DNA of 23,315 nucleotides, from contig SGPL01000517.1 in the NCBI GenBank assembly GCA_004802705.1, forward strand, positions 1 to 23,315, read 5' to 3'. The notes under the pieces are model-generated. The model made no database searches. It was not told the DNA's origin and saw only the letters and a list, made by a program, of their open reading frames with translations. Position 1 is the stretch's first letter. Every line of letters begins with the position of its first letter. Positions 9,927 through 19,870 of this stretch are shown piece after piece. Source of the stretch: Bondarzewia mesenterica (Eukaryota > Basidiomycota > Agaricomycetes > Russulales > Bondarzewiaceae). The translations under genes and the position numbers were made by a program.

Positions 9927-11228
9927 CCTTGTCCCAAGTTATCAAGTCCCGTCTCTTATTCTTGTCAATCAATTAGCTTCACAACCGGCAGTCCTGTCAG
10001 CGTCTTCTTCCACGCCTCCGTATCTCGTATCGGTCTTGTCCCCGAAGGATGGAATGATCTCCGTATACGTCCTGAATCCGAAATGCAACAATCCCCACAA
10101 GTGATTCCTCGGCTCGTCTCGTCTGATTCCGAGCCCGAGCCCGAGCCTCGATAGTCGATCAGATGCCGTAAAAAAAGGCGATTCAAGCAGCGATGGCTGT
10201 TCGCTCAGATCGTCTCCCTGAATGATACCAAGAATACCCATCAATCCCGTCGTTACACGTACTCTCAAAAGGAGCGCTGTATCCCCTTCGAAACAGACTC
10301 ACCGGACACTTGGTCAGAAAGCAGAGAGTCCTGTAATCCTAGATCCTATCAAATCAGTGAAAAGGCGGTGGATGGAGGGTAAAGGAGAAGTGAGGCGGAG
10401 GAGAGAAAGGGAGAGAAGAGGGTTCACGAGGAGGTGCGAATAGAGCTCGAAGATGGACACAAGAACGTGAAATTCCATTCGTTGGGGAATACTCCTTTCA
10501 CGTGCTTTCTTGTACGCATGATCTCATCAAAATACAGCCAAATATTCGATCTGTTTTCCCGTGTATCTCATCTTATCTTATCTTGGATTCTGTCTCGTCC
10601 ATCTAACCGCCGGCGATTGCGCTCCAGTCTCGAAAATCGAAACAATCTATATAGGATAGTCGCTGGGACCGAGGGTATTTACACACGATCCAAGCAAAAA
10701 CAATAACAGTAGAAGACTAAAACGCCGTACCCACACTCAAAGACCCAGAACAAAGGTCTACAAACTGCATCCAAGGGGAAGAAAGAATAGGTCAATCTTG
10801 TGAAGTACACGCGAGCAAAATTTTAACGCCATTAAAAAGAACAAATAGAAATATGACCAGCTCGACAACCACGGTCGACGAATAAACAGAGAATAGAGTG
10901 GAGTGTACGTACGTAGGGAGAGAGGTGGGCAACATCCAATATCACGAAATAAACCGAACCCAACGCAGTGTCAGAGGATAAAGAAGAAGGGACGATATAT
11001 ACGACCGAGGATCAAGTTAGAAAAGAGAACCGAACGAGACCGCGTCCAATATTACAACGACATGTATACACGCAAGCGTTGAGCCATAAGTAAGTGCGTA
11101 GATGGAGAGTTTTAAACCGGAGAGGGAGAGGGGACGCAACTAGACACAGCGAAGGATGGATACGGGACAGACGAAGCAAAGCACGACGAGACGAAAGCGA
11201 CGACCAACGACCTACCCAACAACCACAC
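9927..11228. other. Intergenic: Opi1 promoter/leader and GATA-factor 3' flank
   Basis: The 1.3 kb between the start of the Opi1 gene and the stop of the GATA factor has no convincing coding region. Open frames of up to ~116 codons near 9800-10270 are short, mutually overlapping and without domain signal, and most likely reflect the GC-rich leader. Candidate regulatory sites are an E-box with two inositol-response-like elements (10463-10505) and two tandem AGATAA motifs (minus strand) at about 10567-10578. Confidence 0.45.
10463..10505. promoter_or_regulatory. Pair of ICRE/UAS-INO-like sites with a CACGTG E-box
   Basis: CTTTCACGTGC at 10495-10505 matches the yeast inositol/choline response element WYTTCAYRTGS at 10 of 11 positions and contains a perfect CACGTG (10499-10504). 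GAACGTGAAAT at 10463-10473 matches the reverse complement of the same consensus at 10 of 11. The pair is inverted and lies about 540-580 bp upstream of the Opi1 start. In yeast these are bound by the bHLH pair Ino2/Ino4, which Opi1 represses. Whether basidiomycetes use this element is unknown to me, so function is inference; any bHLH factor could bind the E-box. Confidence 0.4.
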
Positions 11229-13893
11229 TCACTCACGTCCCGCCTCAGATTGCACAGGCCAGACGCTCTCCTTCTGTCCCCCGCTCGCACTCTTCTGCAA
11301 CGGCACGCTGGCCGGTGAGCCCTGCTGTGACTGCCCACCCTCCGCACTCTGGCCTACACCCTTCATCTCGTCCAACCCCCTCTTGACCCCAGCCATAAGC
11401 CTCTCCGTCCTCTCCAGCATCTCCACTAAACCCCTCCTGTGCTCGTGCAGTTCGAAATAATGCCTCTCCAACTCTCCGACCGTCGGCACGATCGGGCCCT
11501 GCGCCATCGAAGCCGCAGGTGGCGGATAAAATGATCCGCCTGGCAAACCATGCGCATGCGCACCAGACTGCGCAGCCGCACCAGCTGGCGAATGCGTACG
11601 ACTCGGCGCTGACGAAGATGATCGCAGATAACTCGCTGCGCCATGATGGAAATGCGCGCCTGCTGGGGCCGCCTGCACGCCAAACGCACGCGCACCAGCG
11701 GAGGTCCCGGGGCCCGTCATGCCCATCTCCCCAGCCCCGACCAATGCGGCGTTCAACGGCGGCAAATCAAACCCACCATGATGGTGCGGCGAGCCGAATG
11801 CATGCACCGGGTGCACGGGCCCGCGCGACGCGGACGACGCGCGTTCGAGCCCCATCCCGCCAGAAGACGACGGCCTTGGCGTGCCCGCGTCCAACTGAAT
11901 ATCCGGCCACTGTCCATGTCCATGTCCATGCGCCGACTCGCGACTGCGTTCGCGCGGCGGCAACGGCGGCAGCCTTCCTTCCCTTCCGCTTTCCTCTTCC
12001 TCGTCAGCGTCCATATCGTCCTGATCCTTATCCTTGTCTCTCCGATCCTTTCCACGCCCCCGACGCGCGCGTTTGCGCTTGGGCGCCTCGAGCTCCTCCT
12101 CTTCTTCTTCCTCACCAGGACCGCTCCCTGAGCCACGCTCGTGAACGCGTCCTACGGAGACAAGTGCCTCTGCTGCAGCCTGGTCCGACATCCTTCCTTG
12201 AGGGCCGGCAGCAGGAACGCGCTTGCGACGTTTAATGACCGTCTTTTTCATCGAATTCGGGCGATGCGTGCCGTGCAACTTGAAGTAGAGGCCTGTGCAC
12301 AGGTGAAGAGACGGCAACAAGAGGAGGAAAGGGTGCCAGCGAACACACGACGACGTGGGATTCAAGTGACGGGTTGATACGGATGCGGAAAACCATTGCG
12401 GACGGAAAAGGCAAGGAAGACAGGGATCAAACGTAATGGTCAGCGGTGAACCAGTCGGGGTACAGAACAGAAAAATAATCGAGAATCAAGAAACGCAAGA
12501 AAGAGGGGATGAAGATGGGAGACGGGCTGTGATTGGGCTGCGGGCAGTTATCAGATTACAAAACCGATCAAGGATTGCCAAGTAGCATCTTGTCTGATAA
12601 GCCCAAAATAATCCCATCTTGATTGCTCACGTGGTGTTGCCACTCATCGCGGTAAAAGTGGGAACAAGGAACAAAGGGAAACCCTGAAAAAGTCGAAAAG
12701 TCGAAAACGGAACACGCACCACAAGCGTTGCAGATGTTGTTTCCCACGTCGTCTCGCCGCCACAACGGCGTCGTCGATGTTCCACAATTGGCACAGCTAA
12801 GCGCGCCGACAGCGGCCCTAGCGTTCCGGGATTTACCGTTAGTGCCGGCAGCGCCATTTGCACCTGGGGATGACGCCGAGTTCGGCTGACTGCTCGGTTG
12901 TTCGGCGGACGGGCCTGGGGCAGAGGGAGACTGGCCTTGATCCATCTCGATGCGAGCGTTGAGCGCGTTATTGTAGGTCGGGCAACCAGAACAAGCCGAT
13001 GTTCCACCAGTGCCGTCACAGCGTCCGTCGCCGGGGCAAGTTCCGCTCAGATGCAGAGGGGCCGAGGCAGAAGAGGTCTGTTGTTGCTGGGAAGGTGACT
13101 GTGACTGGTGGAGGACCGGAGATGTAGCGGGCGTTTGCGCGGACGGCGGGGAGTGCGTATGCTGCCGGTTTAAATTGATGGATGCCGCGGCAGCGTCGGT
13201 GTTGGCAGCACTGTTAGCAGATGCTCTGCCAAGGGAAGCCCTTCCGAGGGACGAAGGACGAGGAGTGTGGCGGGACTTGAGATAGAGGCCTGTATAAGAT
13301 GAAGAAAATGAGTATGTGCGATCGGAGCATGTTGATCAAGAGAACATGAGGTAAGGAGAGATGTCGTGCGTGTTATGCGTCCAAGGCCAATGAAGATAGG
13401 AGAATCGGGAGCAGGCAGGAAGAGTGCGCGGAGACATGCGCGTCGAGGCGATGACCTGCCCACAGACATGCGCTGATATGGTGTTCGTTGGACAGACACG
13501 TGTTACAAAGGAGGAGGCAGGGATGGGTGATATAAAGACAGAGATCGGACACTCACCACAGGCGTTGCAGATAGTCTTGCCGTTGCCGTCTCTACGCCAG
13601 AGAGGTGTGTTGAAAGTCCCACAGTTGGCGCAGGAGACTGCGCCTGGGGCTGGAGAGGTATTTGCTGGCGGCAGATTTTGTGACTGCTGAGGTTCCGGCT
13701 CCTGTTCGTGGTAGGCAGGCTCTTTCAGGAACTGAGACTGCTGAGGATGGTGATTTTGCTGGACAGTGGATAGAGACGGAGGAGAGCGAAACGGGTCTGA
13801 AGAAGAATTATGGATGTTGGGGCTGAATTGGAGCCTAGAAATAGAAGACAGCGAGGAGTGCATGATGGGGGACTCAAGGACGACCGGAGACAT
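11229..13893 (-). CDS. sre1: Iron-responsive GATA repressor (Sre/Urbs1/Cir1/Fep1 type)
   Basis: Predicted 656 aa; complement(join(11229..12292, 12720..13289, 13557..13893)). It has two GATA zinc fingers, CX2CX17CX2C: finger 1 with Cys88, 91, 109 and 112, finger 2 with Cys278, 281, 299 and 302 ([19 protein letters not shown] and [19 protein letters not shown]). Between them is the Cys-rich signature [19 protein letters not shown] (197-215), diagnostic of fungal iron GATA factors that repress siderophore synthesis and iron uptake when iron is plentiful. After finger 2, [11 protein letters not shown] and [10 protein letters not shown] form the DNA-contacting basic tail. The middle is acidic, then Ser/His/Pro-rich (HGHGHG, HHHGG). 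A coiled coil at ~574-614 ([20 protein letters not shown]) probably mediates dimerisation or corepressor contact. The start is the only in-frame ATG. Both introns (267 and 427 nt) fall in phase 1 within the Gly codon after CNAC of each finger and are much longer than the other introns here. The family call is very strong; the precise symbol follows the family. Confidence 0.93.
12548..12600. promoter_or_regulatory. Iron-GATA-type sites inside intron 2 of the GATA factor
   Basis: TTATCAGAT at 12548-12556 is the exact reverse complement of ATCTGATAA, the ATCWGATAA site reported for SreA-type iron regulators. TCTGATAAG at 12593-12601, preceded by TTG, is an eight-of-nine match 39 nt away on the other strand. 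Both lie in the 427-nt intron that splits the second zinc finger of the gene whose product should bind such sites. Binding is inferred, not shown. Confidence 0.4.
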
Positions 13894-14678
13894 GATTGGG
13901 CAGGTGTTATTGGAAGAGAGTAAGCTAGAAGTGGAGGAGGAGCAGAGAGATAAGGCGAAGATGAGATAGAGAGGGAGATGAATAGAGCGAGGATGAGTAG
14001 TAGCAGAGTTAGAAAGACAACAGGCTCTGAAGGGGAAGAGGACGGTCAATCAACCTTGATAAAACAGCCTGATAAGTCACCGCCCCATCACCCAATCACC
14101 GCCACCCCATTCCTCACTTCCCACGCTATCGCATCACGTAATTCCTATTGCGTCCTCCTCCCACTCGACCAGTCGACCACTCCTTCGCTTGCCATCCTCG
14201 CAGCTGCGCACCCTGGCCAAGACAGCCTCATAAGCCATCCTCGCTCTCACCACCACCCCACCTCGAGCACCGCGAGCGATTCACTCAATCCACATCTTCC
14301 CATGATCCATCACCAAGCCGCCCACGTCAGTTTCCGAAACTGATAAGATATGTTACCCACCGCCGGCCCTAGACCTTTCCTTCCCCTTGCACGCACCTCA
14401 ACGTCAACTCCGGCACTCTACATAATCATCGTCCAAACCTCTCCTTTTCCCCGCGGAAGTAAATCGCACCATCTTTTTTTTTCCTCGCCCGCTTCGAATG
14501 ATCACAATCCCAATCAATCAGCTTCCGTGCTTATCTCTTCTGACTACGCAAGGAAGAGCAGGACGCACAAGCTAAAACAACTCGCAGCCAGCAAGTATCG
14601 TATACGTAGCTGGCCGCCCTGCGTGCCAACTCTAGACTCAATTCCAATATCAGTGTCGATGTCGGCCTATCATATCCT

Positions 14679-14870
14679 ATCTGATAATAGATAGACATCT
14701 CACATTCCCTCCTTTAGCTTTAACAATTGTGTTTTTTTTTATATCATCAAAACCCTTCAAACTGATCTGCATCTGAAATAAATCGAGCGCCAACCGGCAC
14801 CTCCATGACCGACATACTGGTCAGCCCAAATGACGGATGGGCGATATCGGCGGAGAGCATCTTATCAGAT
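14679..14870. promoter_or_regulatory. Two perfect ATCTGATAA iron-GATA sites upstream of the repressor
   Basis: ATCTGATAA is present at 14679-14687 (plus) and at 14862-14870 (minus, read as TTATCAGAT). They are about 790 and 970 bp upstream of the GATA-factor ATG. The first is embedded in a GATA-rich run (CCTATCATATCCTATCTGAT followed by AATAGATAG). The site is the published binding consensus of the SreA/Sre iron repressor family, so autoregulation is a natural inference. The distance is large for a fungal promoter, but the intergenic region is itself unusually long. Confidence 0.5.
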
Positions 14871-15093
14871 TGTTATCCCAGCAACCCAACGCCCCAAAAA
14901 TAGACGGGGTACATACTTACTCCTCTCCCAGATGAAGTTCACGCAAACTAGCTACGCAAATAGGTCGGTATTTTTTTGTCAAGCGAATGGTTCTGAATCT
15001 TCCAGTCGTGAGCGCAACGGAATGGGCCAGTGACCGAGGACGCCGCGCGCCATTCTCTAGGCCCTCGTTCAAGTCTCGTATTCAATATACATG

Positions 15094-15129
15094 TTGACAC
15101 CACGCATATTGACACCACGCATGGTGACA
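15094..15129 (+). repeat. 15-bp tandem repeat, two and a half copies
   Basis: TTGACACCACGCATA at 15094-15108 is followed directly by TTGACACCACGCATG at 15109-15123 and then by GTGACA, the start of a third copy with one change. It lies in the long intergenic region. Function is unknown. Confidence 0.7.
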
Positions 15130-16200
15130 ACTCAACGTACTGATAAATCCCTTCCGCAGACCTCTCAGGGAAACTACAGTGCCTAGATGGATAGTCCCAT
15201 TGTATCACCCACGATTAAACGCTATCGAGTATGCATGTCAAGATACCAAGATTCTTCATTTGGCTTGGTATAGGGAACCCGCTCTGTTCTTTGTTACGAG
15301 CCCGCGTTCGTCTTCAAAGCTTGAACCCTGAAGTTTGGGCCCTCTCTGCGGATCGTTCGCCCTGGGCTTAAGGCCTAAGGCCTAAACGCCGACGTCAGAT
15401 GACAATATTTGCGACTACATTCCGTTCAAAGTCCAATTGTGAGCACCCAAACCTACTTACCGCGAGCACGCCCTGTGACACAGGTTCAAAGGCAAAAAAC
15501 CATAATGCGATCGATGGGCTCCAGACTTGTCTATATCACCGTCAAAGGGGCAAAAAAAAAGGAGGTGTCATCATACTCAACAAAAGTGACGGAAGAAAAG
15601 CTAATCGATATCTAATGTCGCACCACCCTGATCATCTTGGGGCGCAGCTTTCGAGTCACACGCTACTTCCGAGCCATGGTCATTTCCTTGTTTGAAGGCA
15701 AAAGACTGCGTTGCTGACCCTTCGTCCTCACTCGGTGACCCTCAGCCCAACCCCTCAGCCCAGCGCTCTCGACTGACTCTAGATGTGACGGTCAACTGAT
15801 ATTCGCGAATCAGACTTTAACTCTGAATCTTATCCTGACTGGACAGTGGAACGATAAGTTTTTTGTGGTTGAGCCGAGATGATTCCGAGAGCAGAAAAGC
15901 GAGGCGAGATAAAGGTATCAACAATTCCCTGCGTGCCAGAAGTGCTCAAAATGAGTGAGCATATGGAATTTGCCAACCGTCTAATATGCAATGAGAGTGA
16001 AGCAGTATCCGAATCGTTCCGAGGCTCTCAAACCTTGTCATCTCTCGGAAGAAAAGAGGAAGAAAGCGTGGAGGCAAAGCCAAAAACCACGCGATTGCAG
16101 TAGCCTGAGATTATCATCGATGTGGTAGTCCTTTCGGATTCCACCCATCCATTTCATACATTACGCACAGACCGACCACGGAACAGAGACGATCGATGGC

Positions 16201-18973
16201 TCACTCCCAACCCATCGTCTCGTCCGCCACGTTGACTTCATCGTCATCTACAACGCGACAACGACGAACATAAGAGAGAGAAAACAAAGGAGCAGGATGT
16301 CAGCGTCAGCTCACGCCATCCGAAGGAGGATTTTCTCACGTACGCAAGATATCGAACTGTGCAAACGTCACGTCCCCCGCACGCACCAAGATGTCCCGTA
16401 GCGACACGCTCTTACCCTCATACAACTCCCCTTCACGTCCGTCATCTTCCTCTCTTCGCCCGCCCTTGTCGGACTCGAGCTCTTCTTGTTCCTCGTCGAC
16501 CCACTCACCGTCCGTATCTAACATCTCATCCCGCAAGTCCACACGAGGCATGCTCGGGAGATTCGTATCCAGACCCGATGCCTCGAGCAAGGAGTCCGAT
16601 CGATGGGGTGCAGCCGAGAGGAGGATTAATTGGGGTTTCGGTTTGGGTGCGGATGCGCTCGACAAGGGAAGCGATGTGCCTTCTGTCGTCGCGACGATCT
16701 GCGCGCGTGCGCACGTGCATAGAACAAAAAAAAAAGTCCATCAGCTGACTGCCATGACAAAACAGAGTGCAATGAGAAAGGTAAGCACCTGCTGAACTTC
16801 GGCTGTCCTCTCATACATGCTTGGCCGTCCGCGCTTCAAGGACAGGCGTGCGGAGATGCGTTTCACAGTTCGAGGGCGGTGGACGGGGTGCGCACGGACG
16901 GAGGGTGGTGGTGTCGAGGTTCCATAGGTCGCGACTGAGGTGCGCACAGGTTCGTCTAGGCGTAAGCGTTGGGTTCGGGTCGTTTTCGAAGGTGGGATGA
17001 TCGAATTTTTGTGCTGTGCAGGCGGATCTGCTTGACGTGACGGCTGAGGTCTGTGGCGTGGGGGGTCGGGGTCTCCTGGAACGAGCTTATGTTTCGTCGA
17101 GGGTACTTGAAAAGCGGTGTCGGTGAACGCCGATGCTTTCGCAGGGTTTGAACGGAGGAGCGATGGAACTGGGGCTAGTTTAGGTAGGTGTGAAGATGTG
17201 GGAGGCGGGTTAGGTGATATATACTGTGGTAATACGGAGGTGCGCAGATGCGTTACTCGATCTTTCACCGGCGTATTAGACTCGTGGTGTTCCGAGACAG
17301 CGGCAAGGGTTTCTGAATTTAGTTTGCCCTGCAACCATCTCGAGGATAAGCAACAAACCACTTTAACGAAGTCTGGACGGTCTTACTTCAAAATCGATGT
17401 CTTTCCCGGCGGAGCTACATGTTGGCAACTCCAAGGAGACATTCTCTTCCAGGTCACGTACACAGCTTTTCTCTTTCATCTTTCCAAGCCTCCTCTCGAG
17501 GTTTTCACCGGCGACTTGCATGCGCGATAATGTTTCCGACATTGAAGTTCTGTTTCGCTCTTCGGCGTCGAGTCGCTCCTTGATCAGTACGCTGTTATGA
17601 GCCGAATTGTTGCCTGAACCACCATTTTGTGTCAGTGCGGAGTCAATGGAGTCAGCAGTTGAGTGAATAAGGGAGGCTGAATGTAGGAGCGGGGCGCTGA
17701 GCGATTGGAGGTGCGAAGGGTGGTGTGCAGCGATAGTTGGGAGTGGTAGTGAAGGAAGCGTACGTCCCTGTAGGGGGGTCAATATTGGAATTGCATTTAT
17801 CTGCCTGCACTTACCTGGAATTCCTGGCTGTTCAAGTCATGAGTATTCCCAGAGACAGACGCTGTAACGAAAGGAAGTTGGCTCGATATTCCTGGTGGCT
17901 TCAATCCTGCCAGGCTAACAATAAAGTCTAGAGCTCGTATTCCGTCATCCCCTGACCAATGAAGCTTCTCAAGATCATTCCTGCGAGAGTCGCAGAGGGA
18001 TATCAGCCGCTCGGTCGAAAGGGAGCTGTACTTGGATTCTATTTTTGTTGGATCGATCATACTATTCTGCGCATGCAGAGGGCAATGAGGAATTATGAAG
18101 GAATCGGCAATGGAGACGTCCTTACCCGCAGTATCTCGAGGTCTTTCTGACGCTGAAGAAGCAATGCTATTGAACGCTCCCAGGTCCGCCGAGCAGCTTG
18201 GGCGGAGGCGATAGATGATGTATAGGTATGTGGTAGATTGAGGAGTTGGAACTGGATTCCACAGCAAGATCAGCAGGTCCACGATCGATAGTCAGAGCTT
18301 GACCCGCCGCTCACTAGGGCATTGGACGTATCCGTGGCATGCAAAGTGGAGAGTCTCGCTGCTCTGTTCATCACTGCATGGGTAGACAGGGCAATTATCA
18401 GTCGCTCAAACCTGGATATATTTTCTCATCTCTATGACCCATTCCTCGAGTGAAAAGAGCGTACCGCTCTCCTGAACATTCCTCCAGCAGAGACTTGCGC
18501 ACGACGACGTCTTTCCACCACCAAGCAACAGGTAAAGGAACAGGCGCTATATTGGACTGATTTTTTCCCCTCGTAGATTGCTTGAAATCAGGATGAGAGT
18601 CGGGCCGAACAACGTGGTTTCGTAGGCCCTCCAGGTACCTTGCCAGGGTCGTTCGAAAAGCTGTCGAGTCTGAAGGTTGTAAGCATGGGTAGGTCGGCAA
18701 CAACTGGAAAAAGGCTTATGAGCAACTCTATAAGACCAAACTTTCTCGTTGATTTCTTACAGTCTTAGCAGCCTGCGGCGTTTTCTCCACCTTACCTACG
18801 AGAAAGTAACAAAGATCCTCCATCGTCCTTGCTCTATCGCGTAGCCCGCGCGTTTGAGGGTTGAAGACGTGTTCGTCATATTCAGGACTGTCAGCTTTAG
18901 GGTATTGGAGTATATGGAGGTGGATTAGAAGGAGAAGAGGCAAGGGAAGGGTTACAAGTGGCATTATCGACAT
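16201..18973 (-). CDS. HAUS6: HAUS augmin-like complex subunit 6
   Basis: Predicted 749 aa; complement(join(16201..16247, 16344..16698, 16789..17328, 17387..17767, 17815..18066, 18126..18251, 18315..18411, 18465..18703, 18761..18973)). All phases agree; introns are 47-96 nt. Augmin recruits gamma-tubulin to existing spindle microtubules for branching nucleation. The conserved HAUS6 N-terminal domain spans ~1-225: LLLLIHLHILQYP, EYDEHVFNPQTRGLRDRART, MEDLCYFLVGKVE, LPTYPCLQPSDSTAFRTTLA, WWWKDVVVRKSLLEECSGER, FERLIIALSTHAV, AQAARRTWERSIALLLQRQK. A second conserved patch follows (SLSTERLISLCDSRRNDLEK, then GIRALDFIVSLAGLKP, ~240-285). A helical heptad-rich part lies at ~370-410, and the C-terminal 300 residues are Pro/Ser-rich and basic, then acidic. 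The hydrophobic N-terminus is part of the domain, not a signal peptide. The start is ATG 18973 after an in-frame TAG; ATG 18964 is an alternative. The last exon is inferred; without that splice the frame ends at 16336. Confidence 0.88.
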
Positions 18974-19326
18974 GTACTAAGATTATGACAGTCGGGAGTC
19001 GACGAAGTCGGACGCGACGGGGCGACGCGCTGAGTCACATGTTCGCTTCTTGCAGTGTCCAGATGCCCAATTTTTTTTAAATTGGAACCCCCTCCTCTTC
19101 AAGATAGTTTCGTTTAGCTGCACGCCTGAAATATGTTTTTCCTTGGACGTATGCTCAGCTAAGTCTGAGAAGATGAGTGAAGATAGCAACAGCCTGTCAC
19201 TGTCGGACAGTGACGTCTGTGTAATATCCGTGACAAATTTGTGACATTCCGTGACGAATAATCTGTAGAGCAGTCTTCGATCAAGTCTTTCAATCGTCTA
19301 CTTACACCTTCAGTACTCAGTCTCTC
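18974..19326. promoter_or_regulatory. Shared divergent promoter of HAUS6 and BUD20
   Basis: The 353 bp separate two start codons pointing away from each other, so both promoters must lie here or overlap the leaders. Visible elements are an AP-1-like TGAGTCA at 19031-19037; a perfect 9-1-9 inverted repeat GTCACTGTCGGACAGTGAC at 19196-19214, overlapping a CRE-like TGACGTC at 19211-19217; and three more TGAC motifs within the next 45 bp, two of them forming TGACAAATTTGTGAC. I recognise no factor with confidence. Confidence 0.55.
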
Positions 19327-19870
19327 ATGGGTCGTCTTCGCCGTTCGAGGACGCACAAAGCACAGAGAGATGTCCATCGCGCTTCGCGGACACGGGTTCG
19401 TTTGCTTTCTCCTACATGATATCTCAACCTGACATGGACTTCTACAGGCGCGGACAAAAGATTTGGATCAGATTCAATTAATAGACCTTGACCCAAAGGT
19501 TTTATTTTTACGCATCTTGTCTGGTCAAATTCTGATTCAAGTATGCACCAGAATCGTTCAAAGCTAGAAGCACAGGAGATAGACTACGAGAAGCCAGGTT
19601 TGGCCCAGCATTACTGTGTGGAATGTGCCAAGTGAGTTCATGGCCGTCTAGCAAGGCTTTCACTGATTTACCCACCCGCTTTGGGTCAGATACTACGAAA
19701 CGGATTCTGCGCTGCGCTCTCATTGGAGAAGCAAACTTCATAAGCGACGGTGTAAACTGTTACAGGAGCCTGCGTACACGATCGAAGAGTCCGAGCGTGC
19801 TGCGGGGTTGGGCCGAGAAAATAAGCGACCAACTACCTCCGCCATCGAGTCAGAAGCTGCCATGCGGTGA
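19327..19870 (+). CDS. BUD20: Bud20/ZNF593-type C2H2 zinc-finger, pre-60S export factor
   Basis: Predicted 126 aa; join(19327..19395, 19448..19498, 19552..19631, 19690..19870), with introns of 52, 53 and 58 nt and consistent phases. Bud20 is a shuttling protein that binds late pre-60S ribosomal particles and helps their nuclear export. The N-terminus MGRLRRSRTHKAQRDVHRAS is the highly conserved basic family start and nuclear signal. DQIQLIDLDP (~47-56 when the exon junctions are joined, just before the finger) and EKPGLAQHYCVECAKYY lead into the single zinc finger, Cys62-X2-Cys65-X12-His78-X5-His84, with the family signature ALRSHWRSKLHKRRCK. EPAYTIEESERAAGLG follows. Length and order fit the family. 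The second intron has a weak GTTTTA donor, but the join restores the conserved sequence. It is divergent from HAUS6. Confidence 0.93.

Larger units (their letters stand above)
13894..16200. other. Long upstream region of the GATA factor and HAUS6 3' flank
   Basis: The 2.3 kb between the GATA-factor start and the HAUS6 stop has no recognised gene. The first ~150 bases upstream of the ATG are pyrimidine-rich on the coding strand, as fungal leaders often are. GATA motifs are frequent: TGATAA at 14057, 14070 and 14341, plus two perfect ATCTGATAA sites listed separately. A 15-bp tandem repeat lies at 15094-15123. A 74-codon plus-strand frame at 15879-16103 and others at 13978-14694 lack domain signal. 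A small unrecognised gene or non-coding RNA cannot be excluded. Confidence 0.45.

Noticed and set aside
9965..10268. Additional 5' coding exon for Opi1
   Set aside because: In-frame TGA-TAA stops lie directly before the chosen ATG, and the upstream frames lack any family similarity.
11012..11347. Extra 3' coding exon for the GATA factor after the GTGAGT at 11229-11240
   Set aside because: A donor-like GTGAGT overlaps the stop, but the downstream frame (Arg/Cys-rich) shows no conservation, and the protein already ends sensibly after its C-terminal coiled coil.
11519..12235. 238-codon plus-strand open frame (and a 162-codon one at 11643-12131)
   Set aside because: Both are antisense to exon 3 of the GATA factor, in GC-rich sequence where stops are rare. 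The Arg/His/Pro-rich translations are typical shadows.
13978..14694. Plus-strand gene divergent from the GATA factor
   Set aside because: Frames of 114-121 codons here are Ser/Pro/His-rich, overlap one another in different frames, and lack start context or domains. The area is better read as promoter and leader.
18905..18973. Signal peptide or membrane anchor at the HAUS6 N-terminus
   Set aside because: The Leu-rich start (LPLPLLLLIHLHIL) belongs to the helical HAUS6 N-terminal domain, and the rest of the protein is a cytoplasmic spindle factor.
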